Of a DNA stretch of 51,437 nt, positions 17,681 to 28,656 are shown piece by piece. A model generated the notes under the pieces. That model did no database searches, was not told where the DNA came from, and saw only the letters and a program-made list of their open reading frames with translations. Each line of letters opens with the position of its first letter. Position 1 is the first letter of the stretch. Made by a program: the position numbers and the translations under genes. The stretch comes from Staphylococcus pseudintermedius (GTDB taxonomy: Bacteria > Bacillota > Bacilli > Staphylococcales > Staphylococcaceae): the NCBI RefSeq assembly GCF_001792775.2, contig NZ_MLGE02000011.1:1-51437 (forward strand). Direction: 5' to 3'.

Positions 17681-17775
17681 TTTCTACATCTCCTTATTGA
17701 AGACTTAATTATAGTTTACCACAATAAAGATGATATACTAAGTAAAGAGAATAAAAATTCAGAGGAGTGTGTGTC

Positions 17776-18843
17776 ATGTCGAATCATACAATAGATAAAA
17801 TCAAAACATTAACGGAAATGCATGGTGCTCCTAACTTTGAACAGCATGTCCGTGAGTATATGAAAAAAATGATGGCACCTTACGTAGATACGTTTGTAGA
17901 TGATCGTATGGGTGGTTTTTATGGTGTAAAAAGAAGTGGTAAACCGAATGCAAAACGTGTCATGGTGGCGGCACATATGGACGAAATCGGCTTTATGATT
18001 ACTGAGGTGACACCACAAGGCTTTATTAAGTTTACTGCACTTGGAGGCGTTGCAAACGATATTTGGCAAGGTCAACGCTTGAAAATTATGACGCAACAAG
18101 GTGAAGAAATTATTGGTGTTGTTGCGAATATCCCAAAACATTTTAGAAGTGGTCAGGAACAAGCGCCACGTATTGAAGACTTGCTCTTGGATATCGGAGA
18201 AAGTGATGCTGACGCTGTATATAACAGAGGTATTCAAATTGGAGATGCGATCGTACCTTATACAGAACTATTGCAATTGTCCGAATATCGCTATGCTGCG
18301 AAGGCTTGGGATAATCGTTATGGTTGCGTCATTGCGTTAGAATTGTTAGAACAGTTAAAAGATGTGACACTAGACTTTGATTTGTACGTCGGTGCGAATG
18401 TTCAGGAAGAAGTTGGTCTCCGTGGTGCAGAAGTGGCAGCACGTTTAGTGGATCCGGATGTAGCATTCGTTGTGGACTGCTCTCCTGCAAATGACATGAA
18501 AGGTCGACAAGGTTTATCCGGTGTGCTCGGAGAAGGAGCATTATTACGTATTAAAGATGGAACGATGTTGTTAAAACCGGCATTTAAAACATTTTTACAA
18601 GATGTTGCGTTACGTCATGATGTTATGTATCAACATTACATTTCACCCGGCGGTACTGATGGTGGTGCAATTCATAAAGCGAATATCGGTGTCCCTACAG
18701 CTGTTATCGGTGTATGTGCACGCTATATTCACAGTACGGATGCCGTATTTGATATTCGAGATTATCAAGCTGCAAAAACGTGGTTAACGGCATCGATTCA
18801 AACATTAAATCTTGAAACGATAGAACAATTACAATACCAATAG
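17776..18843 (+). CDS. ytoP: M42-family glutamyl aminopeptidase, YtoP type
   Basis: 355 residues from ATG 17776 (GAGGAG upstream; a GTG at 17767 overlaps that site). M42 metal ligands are visible: H in VAAHMDEIGFM (about 62-72), D in KAWDNRYGC (about 179-187), E in NVQEEVGLRGAE (about 212-223), D in VVDCSPAND and H in ISPGGTDGGAIHKAN. Cytoplasmic di-metal aminopeptidase of the tetrahedral TET type; prefers Glu/Asp ends in related enzymes. Operon with ytpP. Confidence 0.92.
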   Translation: MSNHTIDKIKTLTEMHGAPNFEQHVREYMKKMMAPYVDTFVDDRMGGFYGVKRSGKPNAKRVMVAAHMDEIGFMITEVTPQGFIKFTALGGVANDIWQGQRLKIMTQQGEEIIGVVANIPKHFRSGQEQAPRIEDLLLDIGESDADAVYNRGIQIGDAIVPYTELLQLSEYRYAAKAWDNRYGCVIALELLEQLKDVTLDFDLYVGANVQEEVGLRGAEVAARLVDPDVAFVVDCSPANDMKGRQGLSGVLGEGALLRIKDGTMLLKPAFKTFLQDVALRHDVMYQHYISPGGTDGGAIHKANIGVPTAVIGVCARYIHSTDAVFDIRDYQAAKTWLTASIQTLNLETIEQLQYQ

Positions 18844-18854
18844 GAGTGACGAAG

Positions 18855-19163
18855 ATGATTCAATTAGAAAGCGAACAACAATTTAAAGACTTTGCTAACG
18901 ACAATACTGTATTTTTATTTAGCGCAAATTGGTGTGGTGACTGTCGTGTCATTGAACCAGGATTACCAGAGTTAGAAGAGAAATATGCACAGTTTAAATT
19001 CGTGAAAGTCGACCGCGATGAATTTATCGATTTAGCGATTGAACATGATATTATGGGCATTCCAAGCTTCCTCGTATATCAAAATGGACAACAAGTCGGT
19101 TCATACATTGGTAAAGAAAGAAAAACAATTGAACAGATTGACACATTTCTCAGTCAATTTTAA
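18855..19163 (+). CDS. ytpP: Thioredoxin-like protein YtpP
   Basis: 102 residues from ATG 18855 (AGGAG 8 nt upstream; GTG 18846 rejected because it overlaps that site). One thioredoxin fold with active site W26-C27-G-D-C30 and the cis-proline in IMGIPSFLVY. Probably a thiol-disulfide reductant; target unknown. Starts 11 nt after ytoP. Confidence 0.9.
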   Translation: MIQLESEQQFKDFANDNTVFLFSANWCGDCRVIEPGLPELEEKYAQFKFVKVDRDEFIDLAIEHDIMGIPSFLVYQNGQQVGSYIGKERKTIEQIDTFLSQF

Positions 19164-19173
19164 TGAGATTTTA

Positions 19174-19213
19174 ACCCTTAGGACATGGTTTTTTTCTAGT
19201 CCTAAGGGTATAT
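19174..19213 (+). terminator. Terminator after ytpP
   Basis: ACCCTTAGGAC (19174-19184) and GTCCTAAGGGT (19199-19209) are perfect arms; the tail ATATTTATT is only moderately T-rich. Confidence 0.75.
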
Positions 19214-19255
19214 TTATTGTAAACTAATATAAGGCGTGTAATTAGGAGTGAAAAC

Positions 19256-20122
19256 ATGAATGTCTTTAAAATGAGAGACTTAATCAAATCGCGATTAACA
19301 CATTTAGAAGTGGATTATCAATTTAATCGCGACGAAGAATCATTAAGAATTTATCGACAAGATAATCATAAAGGGATCACTGTTAAACTTTCTCCAGTTG
19401 TTGCCAAATATAATAAAGGACAGGAAAAGATTGTTGATGAGATTATTTATTATGTAGAAGAAACGATTCAACAAATGAAAGATGAATCACATAAAACATT
19501 AGATGAAATTCGTGTCATGCCTGTGATTCGTGCGACAAGTTTTGATCAACAGACGAAAGAAGGGAAGGCATTTATTACTGAACCTCATACCGCTGAAACA
19601 CGCGTGTATTATGCACTCGATCTCGGAAAGTCATATCGTTTGATTGATGAAGATTTAATGCAGTCTTTAAATTTGTCCCAGCAACAACTTAAAGAAATGG
19701 CGATGTTTAATGTTAGAAAATTAAACAATTCATTTACGACTGATGAGGTCAAAGGGAACATTTTTTATTTTATTAATAAAAATGATGGCTATGATGCAAG
19801 TCGAATTATGAATGCAAAATTATTAGCTGAATTTGAAGAACGGTGTGAAGGGGAAATGCTTGTTGCGGTTCCTCATCAAGATGTGTTGCTGATTGCAGAT
19901 ATTCGTAATAAAACAGGTTACGATATTATGGCACACATGACGATGGATTTTTTCGCAAAAGGGCTTGTACCAATTACATCACTTTCTTTTGCCTATGAGA
20001 ACGGTCATTTTGAACCGATATTTATTTTAGGTAAAAACAATAAACAAAAACCGAATGATAATCCTAACGTTGTTCATCATCTACGAGCAACGAAAGATAT
20101 TAACAATAACAATGAGGAGTAA
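19256..20122 (+). CDS. ytpQ: DUF1444 protein YtpQ
   Basis: 288 residues, the usual length for the DUF1444/YtpQ family, with the repeated layout of two mixed alpha/beta halves. Conserved-looking stretches are [24 protein letters not shown] and [16 protein letters not shown]. Function unknown. It is followed by ytpR after 5 nt and begins the ytpQ-ytpR-sftA-murC gene run seen across Bacillales. Confidence 0.87.
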   Translation: MNVFKMRDLIKSRLTHLEVDYQFNRDEESLRIYRQDNHKGITVKLSPVVAKYNKGQEKIVDEIIYYVEETIQQMKDESHKTLDEIRVMPVIRATSFDQQTKEGKAFITEPHTAETRVYYALDLGKSYRLIDEDLMQSLNLSQQQLKEMAMFNVRKLNNSFTTDEVKGNIFYFINKNDGYDASRIMNAKLLAEFEERCEGEMLVAVPHQDVLLIADIRNKTGYDIMAHMTMDFFAKGLVPITSLSFAYENGHFEPIFILGKNNKQKPNDNPNVVHHLRATKDINNNNEE

Positions 20123-20127
20123 TGAAG

Positions 20128-20727
20128 ATGAATTTGTTTTTTAATCCAACTGGTGTAGGAAATGTGGCATTTTTACAACTTGAACAAGGTGAAGGGCCAT
20201 TTGAATATGAACGTCACGGTGATGTCGTCGCTATTAAAGACAATCAAAAAATTGTAGGTTTTAATTTATTTGAAGCGACAAATCATTTGAATATTGAGGG
20301 CATCGGGCATATTAAATTGACGGAGACGTTGCTTACAGAAATTCAAAAGATGATTGATCATACGGACCTTGATTATCAAATTGAGGTAGACTTGTCACCA
20401 AAATTTGTCGTAGGTTATGTTCAATCGAAAGAAAAACACCCGAATGCTGACAAATTAAGCATTGTTCAAGTAGATGTTGGTACTGAAACATTACAAATTG
20501 TTTGTGGTGCACCTAATATTGATCAAGGTCAAAAGGTCGTTGTCGCAAAAGTAGGTGCGGTAATGCCAAGTGGAATGATCATTAAAGATGCTGAATTAAG
20601 AGGTGTACCTTCAAGTGGAATGGTATGTTCAATGAAAGAGTTGAATTTACCGAATGCACCACAAGAGAAAGGCATTATGGTATTAGATGATCATTATCAA
20701 GTAGGTCAACCATTTTTTGATGAATAG
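20128..20727 (+). CDS. ytpR: tRNA-binding domain protein YtpR
   Basis: 199 residues from ATG 20128 (AGGAG 8 nt upstream; an ATG at 20122 is too close). The C-terminal half (about 90-199) is an OB-fold tRNA-binding domain like the N-terminus of PheRS beta: VVGYVQSKEKHPNADKLS, IVCGAPNIDQGQKVVVAK and LRGVPSSGMVCSMKEL. The N-terminal half is specific to YtpR. Role unproven; binds tRNA or RNA by family. Confidence 0.9.
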   Translation: MNLFFNPTGVGNVAFLQLEQGEGPFEYERHGDVVAIKDNQKIVGFNLFEATNHLNIEGIGHIKLTETLLTEIQKMIDHTDLDYQIEVDLSPKFVVGYVQSKEKHPNADKLSIVQVDVGTETLQIVCGAPNIDQGQKVVVAKVGAVMPSGMIIKDAELRGVPSSGMVCSMKELNLPNAPQEKGIMVLDDHYQVGQPFFDE

Positions 20728-20746
20728 AGGAAGGTTGTGAAATTAA

Positions 20747-23700
20747 ATGAGCTGGTTTGATCAATTATTTGGTGAGAATGATAAAGACCAATCGTCACAA
20801 CGTTCAACACGAAGAAGAAAAAGTGAAGCAACGCGCGAAGAAAAACATGCGTCTTTCGTTCAACAAAGTCAAGATGTTTATCAACGCCCTCGTGGGAAGT
20901 TTCGTTTTCCGATTGAGATGCATGACGAAGTGGTTGAACGTCACCATCAACAAGCAGACACGACGCAAACACAAGATGTGACCATGCATACACAACTACA
21001 CGAGCGACGTCCTTCCTTTACTGTTGATCGTCAACATCGTCGACATCGTGGTGTACAACAAGCGCGTTGCTATGAACAACAGCAAACACGTGGTTCAAAT
21101 TCAACGCATAGTAATTCTCATCAGAACGACTATACATTCGCTGCACAATCTTCACAACATTCAAAAAAAACAAAACGTCATCGTGATGATATTGTTGCTA
21201 AGCCGAATTATCATCAAAAACCATTCCAAGCGAGTGAAGTACCGTCAGCTATTTTTGGTACGAAACAACCAAAAAAAATTGAAAACAGTGGATTGAATCA
21301 ACCACCTGGAGCACGTAAAGCTATGCCTCAGTTGCAAAAGAATGAACGTGTAGTCCAAGAAGCAACACAACAAGCAGAGTCAACAACAACGAGACAGAAC
21401 CGAACAATAGAACGTTCTGGGACATCAAAATCACCAACACGCCGTCATAACACAATTCATATCGAAAATATTTATGCTTCTCAAATTGTAGAAGAGATAC
21501 GTCGAGAACGTGAAAAGAAAATGTTGCAGAAGAAAAACTTCAAAGAGGCGCTTAAAAAGAAACGGGAATCTTATGAACAACATGCAAATCCCGATATTCA
21601 AAAAGCGATTGATGAAATGTATTCTGCACAAGCACGTCAATTGTTAGGTGACCAGTATACTGAATCGACTGATGAAACCATCTCTGAGGATTTACTTAAC
21701 GAAGAGACAGTAGATGCAACAACTGAACAAAATAAGGATACCACTACATTGACGTCTAACTTCGAATATGAAGAGGTCGATTTATCGGAAGTTGAGTCAG
21801 AAAATCATGATGAGAGTGACTCGTCAACGAATGAAGAGATTGCTGAAAATGAATTAGATATTGAAGCGCTGTCGTTTGAAGATGAATCGGGTATATCTCA
21901 AGTGGAAGATGCACAACAACATCGAGATACTCATGCGCACACAACAACATCGGATGAAACCACAGCGAACAAAGTTGAAACTGACGCTTCGGATATTGAG
22001 TTTGAAGTCGTTGAAGTTGATGATGATAACGCACTTGATGATATGATCACTGATGAAACGGATGGTGAACGTATTGACAGTGAAATTGAAAGCGACTCAG
22101 TAGATGTAGACATAGAAGATGAGGACGTAAACGAACAACAAGGACAACAGGTTGGCTCCATGCCGAAACTTGAACCTGAGTTGAAGCCAGAACTTGTACA
22201 ATCTAATGAAGCGCTTGAGAAGTCTGTTGAAAAGGTGACGCCACAACAGAATGATACGGTAACAGCGGAACAACTGTCTGAGGCGACTGAAGTATCCCAA
22301 CAGACTGAACAACCGAAGCCGTATAAAGTACCGATTCGAAAAGGTAGCAAACCGTTTAACGTCGTCATGACACCTTCAGATAAAAAGAGACTGATGTCAC
22401 GTCAACAACAGGCGAAAAAAGAGGAAGCAACTGAGCAACCAGTGCGTCCTGTACAACCAGTTGAACAACAATCATCATCTCAATTGACAACGCAACATGT
22501 ACATAACGAAACGCAAACGGGAGACAGTCAGCAGCCCCAGTCACAACAAGAAGTGAAAACGATTCGCCGTGGTCCAAACTTAAAGTTACCGAGTCTTGAT
22601 TTGCTCGAAGCACCTGAAGAACAAGAACAAGATGAAAATTGGATTGCTGAGAAAAAAGAAGAGTTGAACAACGCATTTTACTACTTTAATGTACCTGCAG
22701 AAGTCGTAAATGTTGTCGAAGGACCAAGTGTGACGCGTTTTGAATTGTCGGTGGAACGTGGCGTCAAAGTTTCGCGCATTACTGCATTGCAAGACGATAT
22801 TAAGATGGCACTGGCAGCAAAAGATATTCGTATAGAAGCACCGATTCCAGGTACAAGTTTAGTCGGAATTGAAGTGCCAAATCCACATACCACAAAAGTG
22901 AATATTAGTTCTATTTTAAGTCATCCGGCGTTCAAAAATGCAGAATCTAAACTGACAGTGGCGATGGGGAATCGTATTAATAATGAACCATTGTTGATGG
23001 ATATTGCAAAAACACCGCATGCCTTAATTGCAGGTGCGACAGGTTCAGGAAAATCTGTATCGATAAACAGTATTTTAATTTCCTTATTGTATCGCAATCA
23101 TCCAGAAGAGCTGAGACTGTTACTTATTGACCCTAAAATGGTAGAGCTTGCACCGTATAATGGCTTGCCACATTTGGTTGCGCCTGTCATTACTGATGTG
23201 AAAGCTGCAACTCAAAGTTTGAAATGGGCTGTCGATGAAATGGAACGTCGTTTTAAATTGTTTGCACATCATCACGTTCGTAACATTTCTGCATTTAATA
23301 ACAAAGTAAATTATGATCAACGTATTCCAAAAATTGTCATCGTGATTGATGAATTGGCTGACCTGATGATGATGGCACCGCAAGATGTCGAACAATCTAT
23401 TGCGCGATTAGCTCAAAAGGCACGTGCTTGTGGGATTCATATGCTTGTTGCGACTCAACGTCCATCAGTGAACGTCATCACAGGATTAATTAAAGCAAAT
23501 ATTCCAACTCGTATTGCATTTATGGTATCATCTAGTGTGGACTCTAGAACAATACTAGATAGTGGCGGTGCTGAACGTTTACTTGGTTATGGCGATATGC
23601 TGTATTTAGGAAGTGGTATGAACAAACCGATTAGGGTACAAGGCACGTTTGTATCAGATGAAGAAATTGATCAAGTTGTAGAATTCATACGTGCGCAACG

Positions 23701-23965
23701 CGAGCCAGAATACTTATTCCAAGAAAAAGAGTTGTTAGAAAAAAATGATGCACCGAGCAGAGATGAACTCTTTGATGAAGTGTGCCAATTTATGGTGAGA
23801 GAACAGCACATTTCAACGTCATTAATTCAACGCCACTTCCAAATCGGTTATAACCGTGCAGCACGCATTATTGATCAACTTGAACAATTGGGTTATATCT
23901 CAGGGGCAAATGGTTCTAAACCACGTGATGTTTATTTGACAGAGTCGGAATTAAGTGAGCTTTAA
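20747..23965 (+). CDS. sftA: DNA translocase SftA (FtsK/SpoIIIE family)
   Basis: 1072 residues. The start [12 protein letters not shown] and PRGKFRFP (residues 46-53) match the S. aureus protein. Residues 1 to about 620 are low-complexity, rich in Gln, Thr, Glu, Asp and His, with no membrane segment, unlike FtsK and SpoIIIE; SftA is the soluble septum-directed translocase. The motor follows: Walker A GATGSGKS at about 764-771, Walker [10 protein letters not shown] at about 864-872, and a C-terminal gamma winged helix (about 1000-1065) that reads oriented DNA. It clears chromosome from the closing septum. It is shorter than the roughly 1270 residues I recall in S. aureus, the difference being in the linker. 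19 nt after ytpR. Confidence 0.93.
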   Translation: MSWFDQLFGENDKDQSSQRSTRRRKSEATREEKHASFVQQSQDVYQRPRGKFRFPIEMHDEVVERHHQQADTTQTQDVTMHTQLHERRPSFTVDRQHRRHRGVQQARCYEQQQTRGSNSTHSNSHQNDYTFAAQSSQHSKKTKRHRDDIVAKPNYHQKPFQASEVPSAIFGTKQPKKIENSGLNQPPGARKAMPQLQKNERVVQEATQQAESTTTRQNRTIERSGTSKSPTRRHNTIHIENIYASQIVEEIRREREKKMLQKKNFKEALKKKRESYEQHANPDIQKAIDEMYSAQARQLLGDQYTESTDETISEDLLNEETVDATTEQNKDTTTLTSNFEYEEVDLSEVESENHDESDSSTNEEIAENELDIEALSFEDESGISQVEDAQQHRDTHAHTTTSDETTANKVETDASDIEFEVVEVDDDNALDDMITDETDGERIDSEIESDSVDVDIEDEDVNEQQGQQVGSMPKLEPELKPELVQSNEALEKSVEKVTPQQNDTVTAEQLSEATEVSQQTEQPKPYKVPIRKGSKPFNVVMTPSDKKRLMSRQQQAKKEEATEQPVRPVQPVEQQSSSQLTTQHVHNETQTGDSQQPQSQQEVKTIRRGPNLKLPSLDLLEAPEEQEQDENWIAEKKEELNNAFYYFNVPAEVVNVVEGPSVTRFELSVERGVKVSRITALQDDIKMALAAKDIRIEAPIPGTSLVGIEVPNPHTTKVNISSILSHPAFKNAESKLTVAMGNRINNEPLLMDIAKTPHALIAGATGSGKSVSINSILISLLYRNHPEELRLLLIDPKMVELAPYNGLPHLVAPVITDVKAATQSLKWAVDEMERRFKLFAHHHVRNISAFNNKVNYDQRIPKIVIVIDELADLMMMAPQDVEQSIARLAQKARACGIHMLVATQRPSVNVITGLIKANIPTRIAFMVSSSVDSRTILDSGGAERLLGYGDMLYLGSGMNKPIRVQGTFVSDEEIDQVVEFIRAQREPEYLFQEKELLEKNDAPSRDELFDEVCQFMVREQHISTSLIQRHFQIGYNRAARIIDQLEQLGYISGANGSKPRDVYLTESELSEL

Positions 23966-23993
23966 TGGAAATAGAGAAAGGAGCGATGACACA

Positions 23994-25307
23994 ATGACAC
24001 GATACCATTTTGTTGGTATTAAAGGTGCTGGTATGAGCTCATTAGCACAGATTATTTATGATCTTGGTTATGAGGTCCAAGGATCAGACATCGATCAGTA
24101 CGTTTTTACTGAAATTGCATTAAAAAATAAAGGCATTCAAATTTTACCTTTTGATGAGGATAATATTAAAGAAGGGCTAACGATCATTCAAGGTAATGCC
24201 TTTAAAGATACCCATGAAGAAATCGCTCGCGCACATGAACTCGGATTAAAAGTTATTCGCTATCATGACTTTTTAAGTGAAGTGATTAATGAATATGTTT
24301 CTGTGGCAGTGACAGGTGCTCACGGTAAAACATCTACAACGGGGCTACTTTCTCATGTCATGAATGGGGATAAAAAGACATCCTTTTTAATTGGCGATGG
24401 GACTGGCATGGGCTTGCCGCAAAGTGAATATTTTGCATTTGAAGCGTGTGAGTATCGACGTCACTTTTTAAGCTATTCACCGGATTATGCCATCATTACG
24501 AACATTGATTTCGACCATCCAGACTACTTTAAAGATGTAGATGATGTCATCAATGCATTCCAAGGTATGGCGAAAAATGTTAAAAAAGCGATTATTGCAT
24601 GGGGCGATGATCCATACGTTAAAAATATTGAAGTAGATATTCCAGTCTATTACTATGGTTTCGATACGTCGATGGATGTTTATGCACAAAATATTGAAGT
24701 GACAGGTAGCGGTACAGAATTTGATGTTTATGTTAAAGGTGAATTCTATGGCCATTTTGTTTCACCGCAATATGGGGATCACAATATTTTGAATGCATTA
24801 GCGGTATTAACGATTAGTTATCTTGAAAACTTAAATCTTGATAACATTAAAGAAGCATTAATCACTTTTGGTGGCGTGAAACGTCGCTTTAATGAAACAT
24901 TTGCTCAAAATCAAGTGTTGGTTGATGATTATGCACACCATCCGAGAGAAATTAGTGCTACAATTGAAACAGCTAGAAAAAAATATCCAAATAAAGAAGT
25001 AGTGGCTATTTTCCAACCACATACTTTCTCAAGAACGAAAGCATTTTTACAAGAGTTTGCAGATGTGTTAAACCTTGCTGATCAAACGTATCTCTGTGAT
25101 ATATTTGGTTCAATTCGTGAAAATCAAGGCGAGTTGTCTATTAATGATTTATTAAAATTAGTCGATGGCGCGCATTTGATTGATGAAAATAGTGTGGAAC
25201 AACTGCAAAAACATGACAATGCTGTACTTTTATTCATGGGTGCGGGAGATATTCAAAAAATTCTTAAAGCATACATGGAAAAAATTGGTGTTGAACAGCA
25301 GTTTTAA
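23994..25307 (+). CDS. murC: UDP-N-acetylmuramate--L-alanine ligase
   Basis: 437 residues from ATG 23994, preceded by GAAAGGAG; same length as S. aureus MurC. N-terminal UDP-binding [18 protein letters not shown] loop [10 protein letters not shown] (about 108-117), central [10 protein letters not shown] and the C-terminal [10 protein letters not shown] block. Adds L-alanine to UDP-MurNAc, the first step of the stem peptide, in the cytoplasm. sftA and murC are 28 nt apart and probably cotranscribed, joining septal DNA clearance with wall synthesis. Confidence 0.97.
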   Translation: MTRYHFVGIKGAGMSSLAQIIYDLGYEVQGSDIDQYVFTEIALKNKGIQILPFDEDNIKEGLTIIQGNAFKDTHEEIARAHELGLKVIRYHDFLSEVINEYVSVAVTGAHGKTSTTGLLSHVMNGDKKTSFLIGDGTGMGLPQSEYFAFEACEYRRHFLSYSPDYAIITNIDFDHPDYFKDVDDVINAFQGMAKNVKKAIIAWGDDPYVKNIEVDIPVYYYGFDTSMDVYAQNIEVTGSGTEFDVYVKGEFYGHFVSPQYGDHNILNALAVLTISYLENLNLDNIKEALITFGGVKRRFNETFAQNQVLVDDYAHHPREISATIETARKKYPNKEVVAIFQPHTFSRTKAFLQEFADVLNLADQTYLCDIFGSIRENQGELSINDLLKLVDGAHLIDENSVEQLQKHDNAVLLFMGAGDIQKILKAYMEKIGVEQQF

Positions 25308-25385
25308 TGTTTGAGTTCGCATAGGTTGGGTATTTAATTAAAATAAATAGCATATTATTTTAAGTCAATTAGGAGGCGTTTAGGA

Positions 25386-25994
25386 ATGGAATGGATTTTA
25401 CCTATCGCGGGAATCATCGCAGCAATTGCTTTTCTTATTTTAGCAATCGGTATCGTTGCTGTATTGGTTTCTGTTAAAAAGAACTTGGATCATGTGGCTA
25501 AAACACTTGATGGTGTGGAAGGTCAGATTCAAGGGATTACACGTGAGTCAACAGACTTGTTACACAAAGCGAATCGTTTAACTGAAGACGTTCAAGACAA
25601 AGCCAATCGCTTAAACTCTGTTGTAGATGCGGTTAAAGGTATTGGTGATTCAGTACAAACATTAAATGGTTCTGTTGATCGAGTAACACACTCAATCACG
25701 CATAACATTTCTCAAAATGAAGACAAAATTTCACAAGTTGTTCAATGGTCAAACGTTGCAATGGAAATCGCTGACAAATGGCAAAATAGAAAAAGCCGTC
25801 GCGGTAGTGCAGCATACAAAACGAACAACGTAGCAGCTGATGCAAGTCGTAATGCAAGCCATAATGGTCAATCTTTATCTAATGAAGAATTAGTAAACAA
25901 CCAATATGAAAACAAAAACATTAACGATTTCGCAACAAATCCGAGTGATGTAAACACAAAATACACAACATTGAATGACACAGATTCAAAATAA
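25386..25994 (+). CDS. ytxG: DUF948 membrane protein YtxG
   Basis: 202 residues. One N-terminal membrane helix (about 5-29, PIAGIIAAIAFLILAIGIVAVLV), then a coiled-coil-like stretch (about 35-110, heptads of KNLDHVAKTLDGVEGQIQGI type) and a low-complexity Asn/Ser-rich tail. DUF948/YtxG of Bacillus, whose operon partner is YtxH as here. Function unknown, linked with general stress in Bacillus. GGAGG lies 8-10 nt before the ATG. Confidence 0.85.
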   Translation: MEWILPIAGIIAAIAFLILAIGIVAVLVSVKKNLDHVAKTLDGVEGQIQGITRESTDLLHKANRLTEDVQDKANRLNSVVDAVKGIGDSVQTLNGSVDRVTHSITHNISQNEDKISQVVQWSNVAMEIADKWQNRKSRRGSAAYKTNNVAADASRNASHNGQSLSNEELVNNQYENKNINDFATNPSDVNTKYTTLNDTDSK

Positions 25995-26025
25995 GTGTTG
26001 TCATGTTAAATAAGCTTTAAACAGA

Positions 26026-26070
26026 ATGCACTTAAATGAGTTTTCATACTTGATTTAAGTGCATTTATTA
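26026..26070 (+). terminator. Hairpin between ytxG and ytxH
   Basis: ATGCACTTAAAT (26026-26037) and ATTTAAGTGCAT (26053-26064) are perfect arms followed by TTATT. It may cut transcription between the two genes, giving less ytxH than ytxG. Confidence 0.65.
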
Positions 26071-26089
26071 TAGGAGGCGCAAATAGAAG

Positions 26090-27187
26090 ATGGAAAAATA
26101 TAACCGTGATTTATATACGAAAGGTCTAGAAAGCTATGAAGTTCCCCAGTACGAACCAGGATATAAGCCTTTAGACTTTGTATTTGGCTTTGTTGCTGGC
26201 GCTGTTTTAGGAAGTGCACTAGGATTAATTTTAAAACCAGGTTCTGCACAACAACGACGTAAAAGTTCACAACAAACAGTAAATGCTGAGCCATCTTCTG
26301 CACTTAAGGAAGAAGCAATCCGTAAAGCAGAAGCATTAAAAGCACAAGCGCGCCGTGTTAGAGAAGAATCAAAAACATCAACGGGCGAACCGACAGCTGA
26401 TGAATTGTCAGCACAACAACGTGCCATTCGTAATGAAGTGGACTCAGATCGATTAGAAGGTCAAACACCACGTGAACCATCGACTTCAGAAACAACTGTT
26501 GCGACATCAACGACAGAAGCTGTAACGGCAACAGGTTTGGCTCAAGCTGCAAATCAAAGACAATCTCAAAAGCAACAAGAGACTGAAGTATCAGCGTTAT
26601 CAACGCCATCAACAGAAAATAGTACAGTAGCTGCACAACAACGTGCGATTCAAAGTGAAGTGGATTCAGACCGTTTGCAAGATACGTCTGTACGTGGCAA
26701 AGATGCAAATGTAAAAGTGAGTGATAAAGGTGAATCTGAAGCCCAGTCAACTCAAGACAGTACAGTAAAAGCTCAACAGCGCGCCATTCGTAGTGAAGTC
26801 GATTCGGACCGTTTACAAGACAAAGGTCAAAGTACGAATGCACAAGTGAACGATCAAGGAAAAACAGTCGACGCTGTAAAAGCAGACCCAACTGCAGCAG
26901 TACCAAAAAATTCCCACAGTCAAGCGACATTTGAGAACGGTGTGATTACACACGATCGTCAAGGTGCGACAACAGAAAAAACTACGTCACAACAAGGTGC
27001 TACAAAAATTGCAAACGATCAACCAACAGTTGGCAAAACTAAAGCATCGGCTTCAACGTCAAAATCAAACAGCACTTCAACTGCCAAAAAAGCAACGTCA
27101 TCTAAGAAAACAAATGGTAGTAAAAAAGTAACGGAAAAAGCTAAAAAAACAAATCAAAAAGTAGAAAAGCATACATTTAACGATTAA
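26090..27187 (+). CDS. ytxH: YtxH family protein with three copies of a 15-residue motif
   Basis: 365 residues. One hydrophobic segment (about 28-48, LDFVFGFVAGAVLGSALGLI) anchors a long hydrophilic tail. The motif AQQRAIxxEVDSDRL occurs at residues 108-122, 182-196 and 228-242 (DNA 26411-26455, 26633-26677, 26771-26815), separated by variable Thr/Ser/Gln-rich linkers. The end (about 320-365) is Lys/Ser/Thr-rich and very basic, suited to binding nucleic acid or wall polymers. Much longer than ordinary YtxH. GGAGG before the ATG. Function unknown. Confidence 0.72.
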   Translation: MEKYNRDLYTKGLESYEVPQYEPGYKPLDFVFGFVAGAVLGSALGLILKPGSAQQRRKSSQQTVNAEPSSALKEEAIRKAEALKAQARRVREESKTSTGEPTADELSAQQRAIRNEVDSDRLEGQTPREPSTSETTVATSTTEAVTATGLAQAANQRQSQKQQETEVSALSTPSTENSTVAAQQRAIQSEVDSDRLQDTSVRGKDANVKVSDKGESEAQSTQDSTVKAQQRAIRSEVDSDRLQDKGQSTNAQVNDQGKTVDAVKADPTAAVPKNSHSQATFENGVITHDRQGATTEKTTSQQGATKIANDQPTVGKTKASASTSKSNSTSTAKKATSSKKTNGSKKVTEKAKKTNQKVEKHTFND

Positions 27188-27225
27188 TCATGAAGTGTAT
27201 GATAAAATGATAACTTAATATCTCA

Positions 27226-27268
27226 TTGAGCTTGTGAGCGATATATGATCTCATAAGCTCAACTTTTT
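27226..27268 (+). terminator. Terminator after ytxH
   Basis: TTGAGCTTGTGAG (27226-27238) pairs with CTCATAAGCTCAA (27250-27262), followed by TTTTT at 27264-27268. The rest of the 27188-27503 gap is AT-rich and carries the aroA promoter. Confidence 0.75.
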
Positions 27269-27410
27269 ACTATTTTTAGTTATCTTAATTTTCAAAATAC
27301 ATAATATGAGAATTAAACAACAAAGTTTCTGTTCATTGACATATGACAATGGATACTTTACATTTTATAACATACTAGAAAAATATTTTAACCAAATTAA
27401 GCGTAAAAGG

Positions 27411-27439
27411 TTGAAAATGCTACATATTATTGTTAGTAT
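27411..27439 (+). promoter_or_regulatory. Promoter of the aroA (DAHP synthase) gene
   Basis: TTGAAA (27411-27416), 17 nt, TAGTAT (27434-27439), overlapping TATACT three bases on. Start of transcription would be about 55 nt before the gene. A second TTGACA at 27336 lacks a good -10 box. Confidence 0.45.
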
Positions 27440-27503
27440 ACTCAATATCTACTTTTAAATTTTACTGCTTTAAAGCAAGTTAGAAAAATGGTTGGGGTGA
27501 AAA

Positions 27504-28598
27504 ATGATGACAAGTAAATTAGAAACGTACAGAAAACAGATTGAAGACATTAATGATCAAATTTTGGACTTATTATCAAAACGAGGCGAGTTAGCACAAA
27601 AAATCGGTGAGGAAAAACGCAAACAAAGCACTGTAATTTATGATCCTCAACGTGAAAAAGAAATGCTCAACACGCTGATTGATAAAAACCAGGGCCCATT
27701 TAATGATAATGTAATTAAACAACTGTTTAAAGAAATTTTTAAAGCCTCAACAGATTTACAAAAATCAGATAATGAAAAACATTTGTATGTCTCACGTAAG
27801 TTAAAACCTGAGGATACGATTGTACATTTTGATAATGGTGGTATTATTGGTGAAGGCCAAAAATCGTTTGTCTTCGGTCCATGTTCGGTTGAATCTTATG
27901 ACCAAATCGATGCAGTGGCTAAAGACTTGAAAGCGAAAGGCGAAAAATTTATCCGTGGGGGCGCATTCAAACCGCGTACATCACCGTATGACTTCCAGGG
28001 CCTCGGTGAAGAAGGATTAAAAATACTTAAACAAATGAAAGATAAATATGACCTTAATGTTGTCAGTGAAATTGTTCATCCAAACGATTTTGAGCTTGCT
28101 GATCAATACTTGGATGTTTTCCAAATTGGTGCGCGTAACATGCAAAACTTCGAATTATTAAAAGAAGCAGGTCGTACACGTAAACCAATTTTATTAAAAC
28201 GAGGCTTGTCTGCAACGATTGAAGAGTTTGTATACGCTGCAGAATACATTGCATCAGAAGGAAACCAAAATATTATTTTATGTGAACGTGGTATTCGAAC
28301 ATACGAAAAAGCAACACGTAACACATTAGATATTTCAGCAGTGCCAATCTTGAAACAAGGTACGCATTTACCAGTCATGGTTGATGTGACGCACAGCACA
28401 GGTCGCAAAGACATTATGTTACCAGCAGCGAAAGCAGCACTTGCAGTAGGGGCTGACGGCGTAATGGCAGAAGTACATCCAGAACCTGCAGTTGCTTTAA
28501 GTGATAGTGGTCAACAAATGGACTTAAACGAGTTCAATGAATTCTACAATGTGATCAAACCTTTAGCTGATATGTACAATGAGAAAAAATTGAAATAA
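27504..28598 (+). CDS. aroA: Bifunctional chorismate mutase / DAHP synthase
   Basis: 364 residues from ATG 27504; ATG 27507 is the alternative. Residues 1 to about 88 are an AroQ-type chorismate mutase (helical; [20 protein letters not shown]), which in Bacillus AroA(G) also senses chorismate/prephenate and gives feedback control. Residues 110-364 are the KDO8P-synthase-like DAHP synthase barrel: [45 protein letters not shown] and [10 protein letters not shown] hold metal and PEP ligands. First step of aromatic amino-acid synthesis. Placed next to ccpA as in other Bacillales. Not the EPSP synthase also called AroA. Confidence 0.96.
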   Translation: MMTSKLETYRKQIEDINDQILDLLSKRGELAQKIGEEKRKQSTVIYDPQREKEMLNTLIDKNQGPFNDNVIKQLFKEIFKASTDLQKSDNEKHLYVSRKLKPEDTIVHFDNGGIIGEGQKSFVFGPCSVESYDQIDAVAKDLKAKGEKFIRGGAFKPRTSPYDFQGLGEEGLKILKQMKDKYDLNVVSEIVHPNDFELADQYLDVFQIGARNMQNFELLKEAGRTRKPILLKRGLSATIEEFVYAAEYIASEGNQNIILCERGIRTYEKATRNTLDISAVPILKQGTHLPVMVDVTHSTGRKDIMLPAAKAALAVGADGVMAEVHPEPAVALSDSGQQMDLNEFNEFYNVIKPLADMYNEKKLK

Positions 28599-28612
28599 TA
28601 GGTTGATTGAAA

Positions 28613-28656
28613 AAAGGGCAAAATCCTACAATGTGCGTAGGAGCTTGTCCTTTTTA
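28613..28656 (+). terminator. Terminator after aroA
   Basis: AAGG-GCAA-CCTAC (from 28614) pairs with GTAGG...TTGTCCTT with a few unpaired bases, followed by TTTTT. The remainder of the 350-nt gap holds an inverted repeat TGATATGAT/ATCATATCA (28740-28748, 28779-28787) and the ccpA promoter. Confidence 0.65.

Noticed and set aside
20747..22680. Many open frames of 60-145 codons on both strands across the sftA arm
   Set aside because: Shadows created by the low-complexity CAA/GAA/ACA-rich coding sequence; none has a start site or recognisable product.
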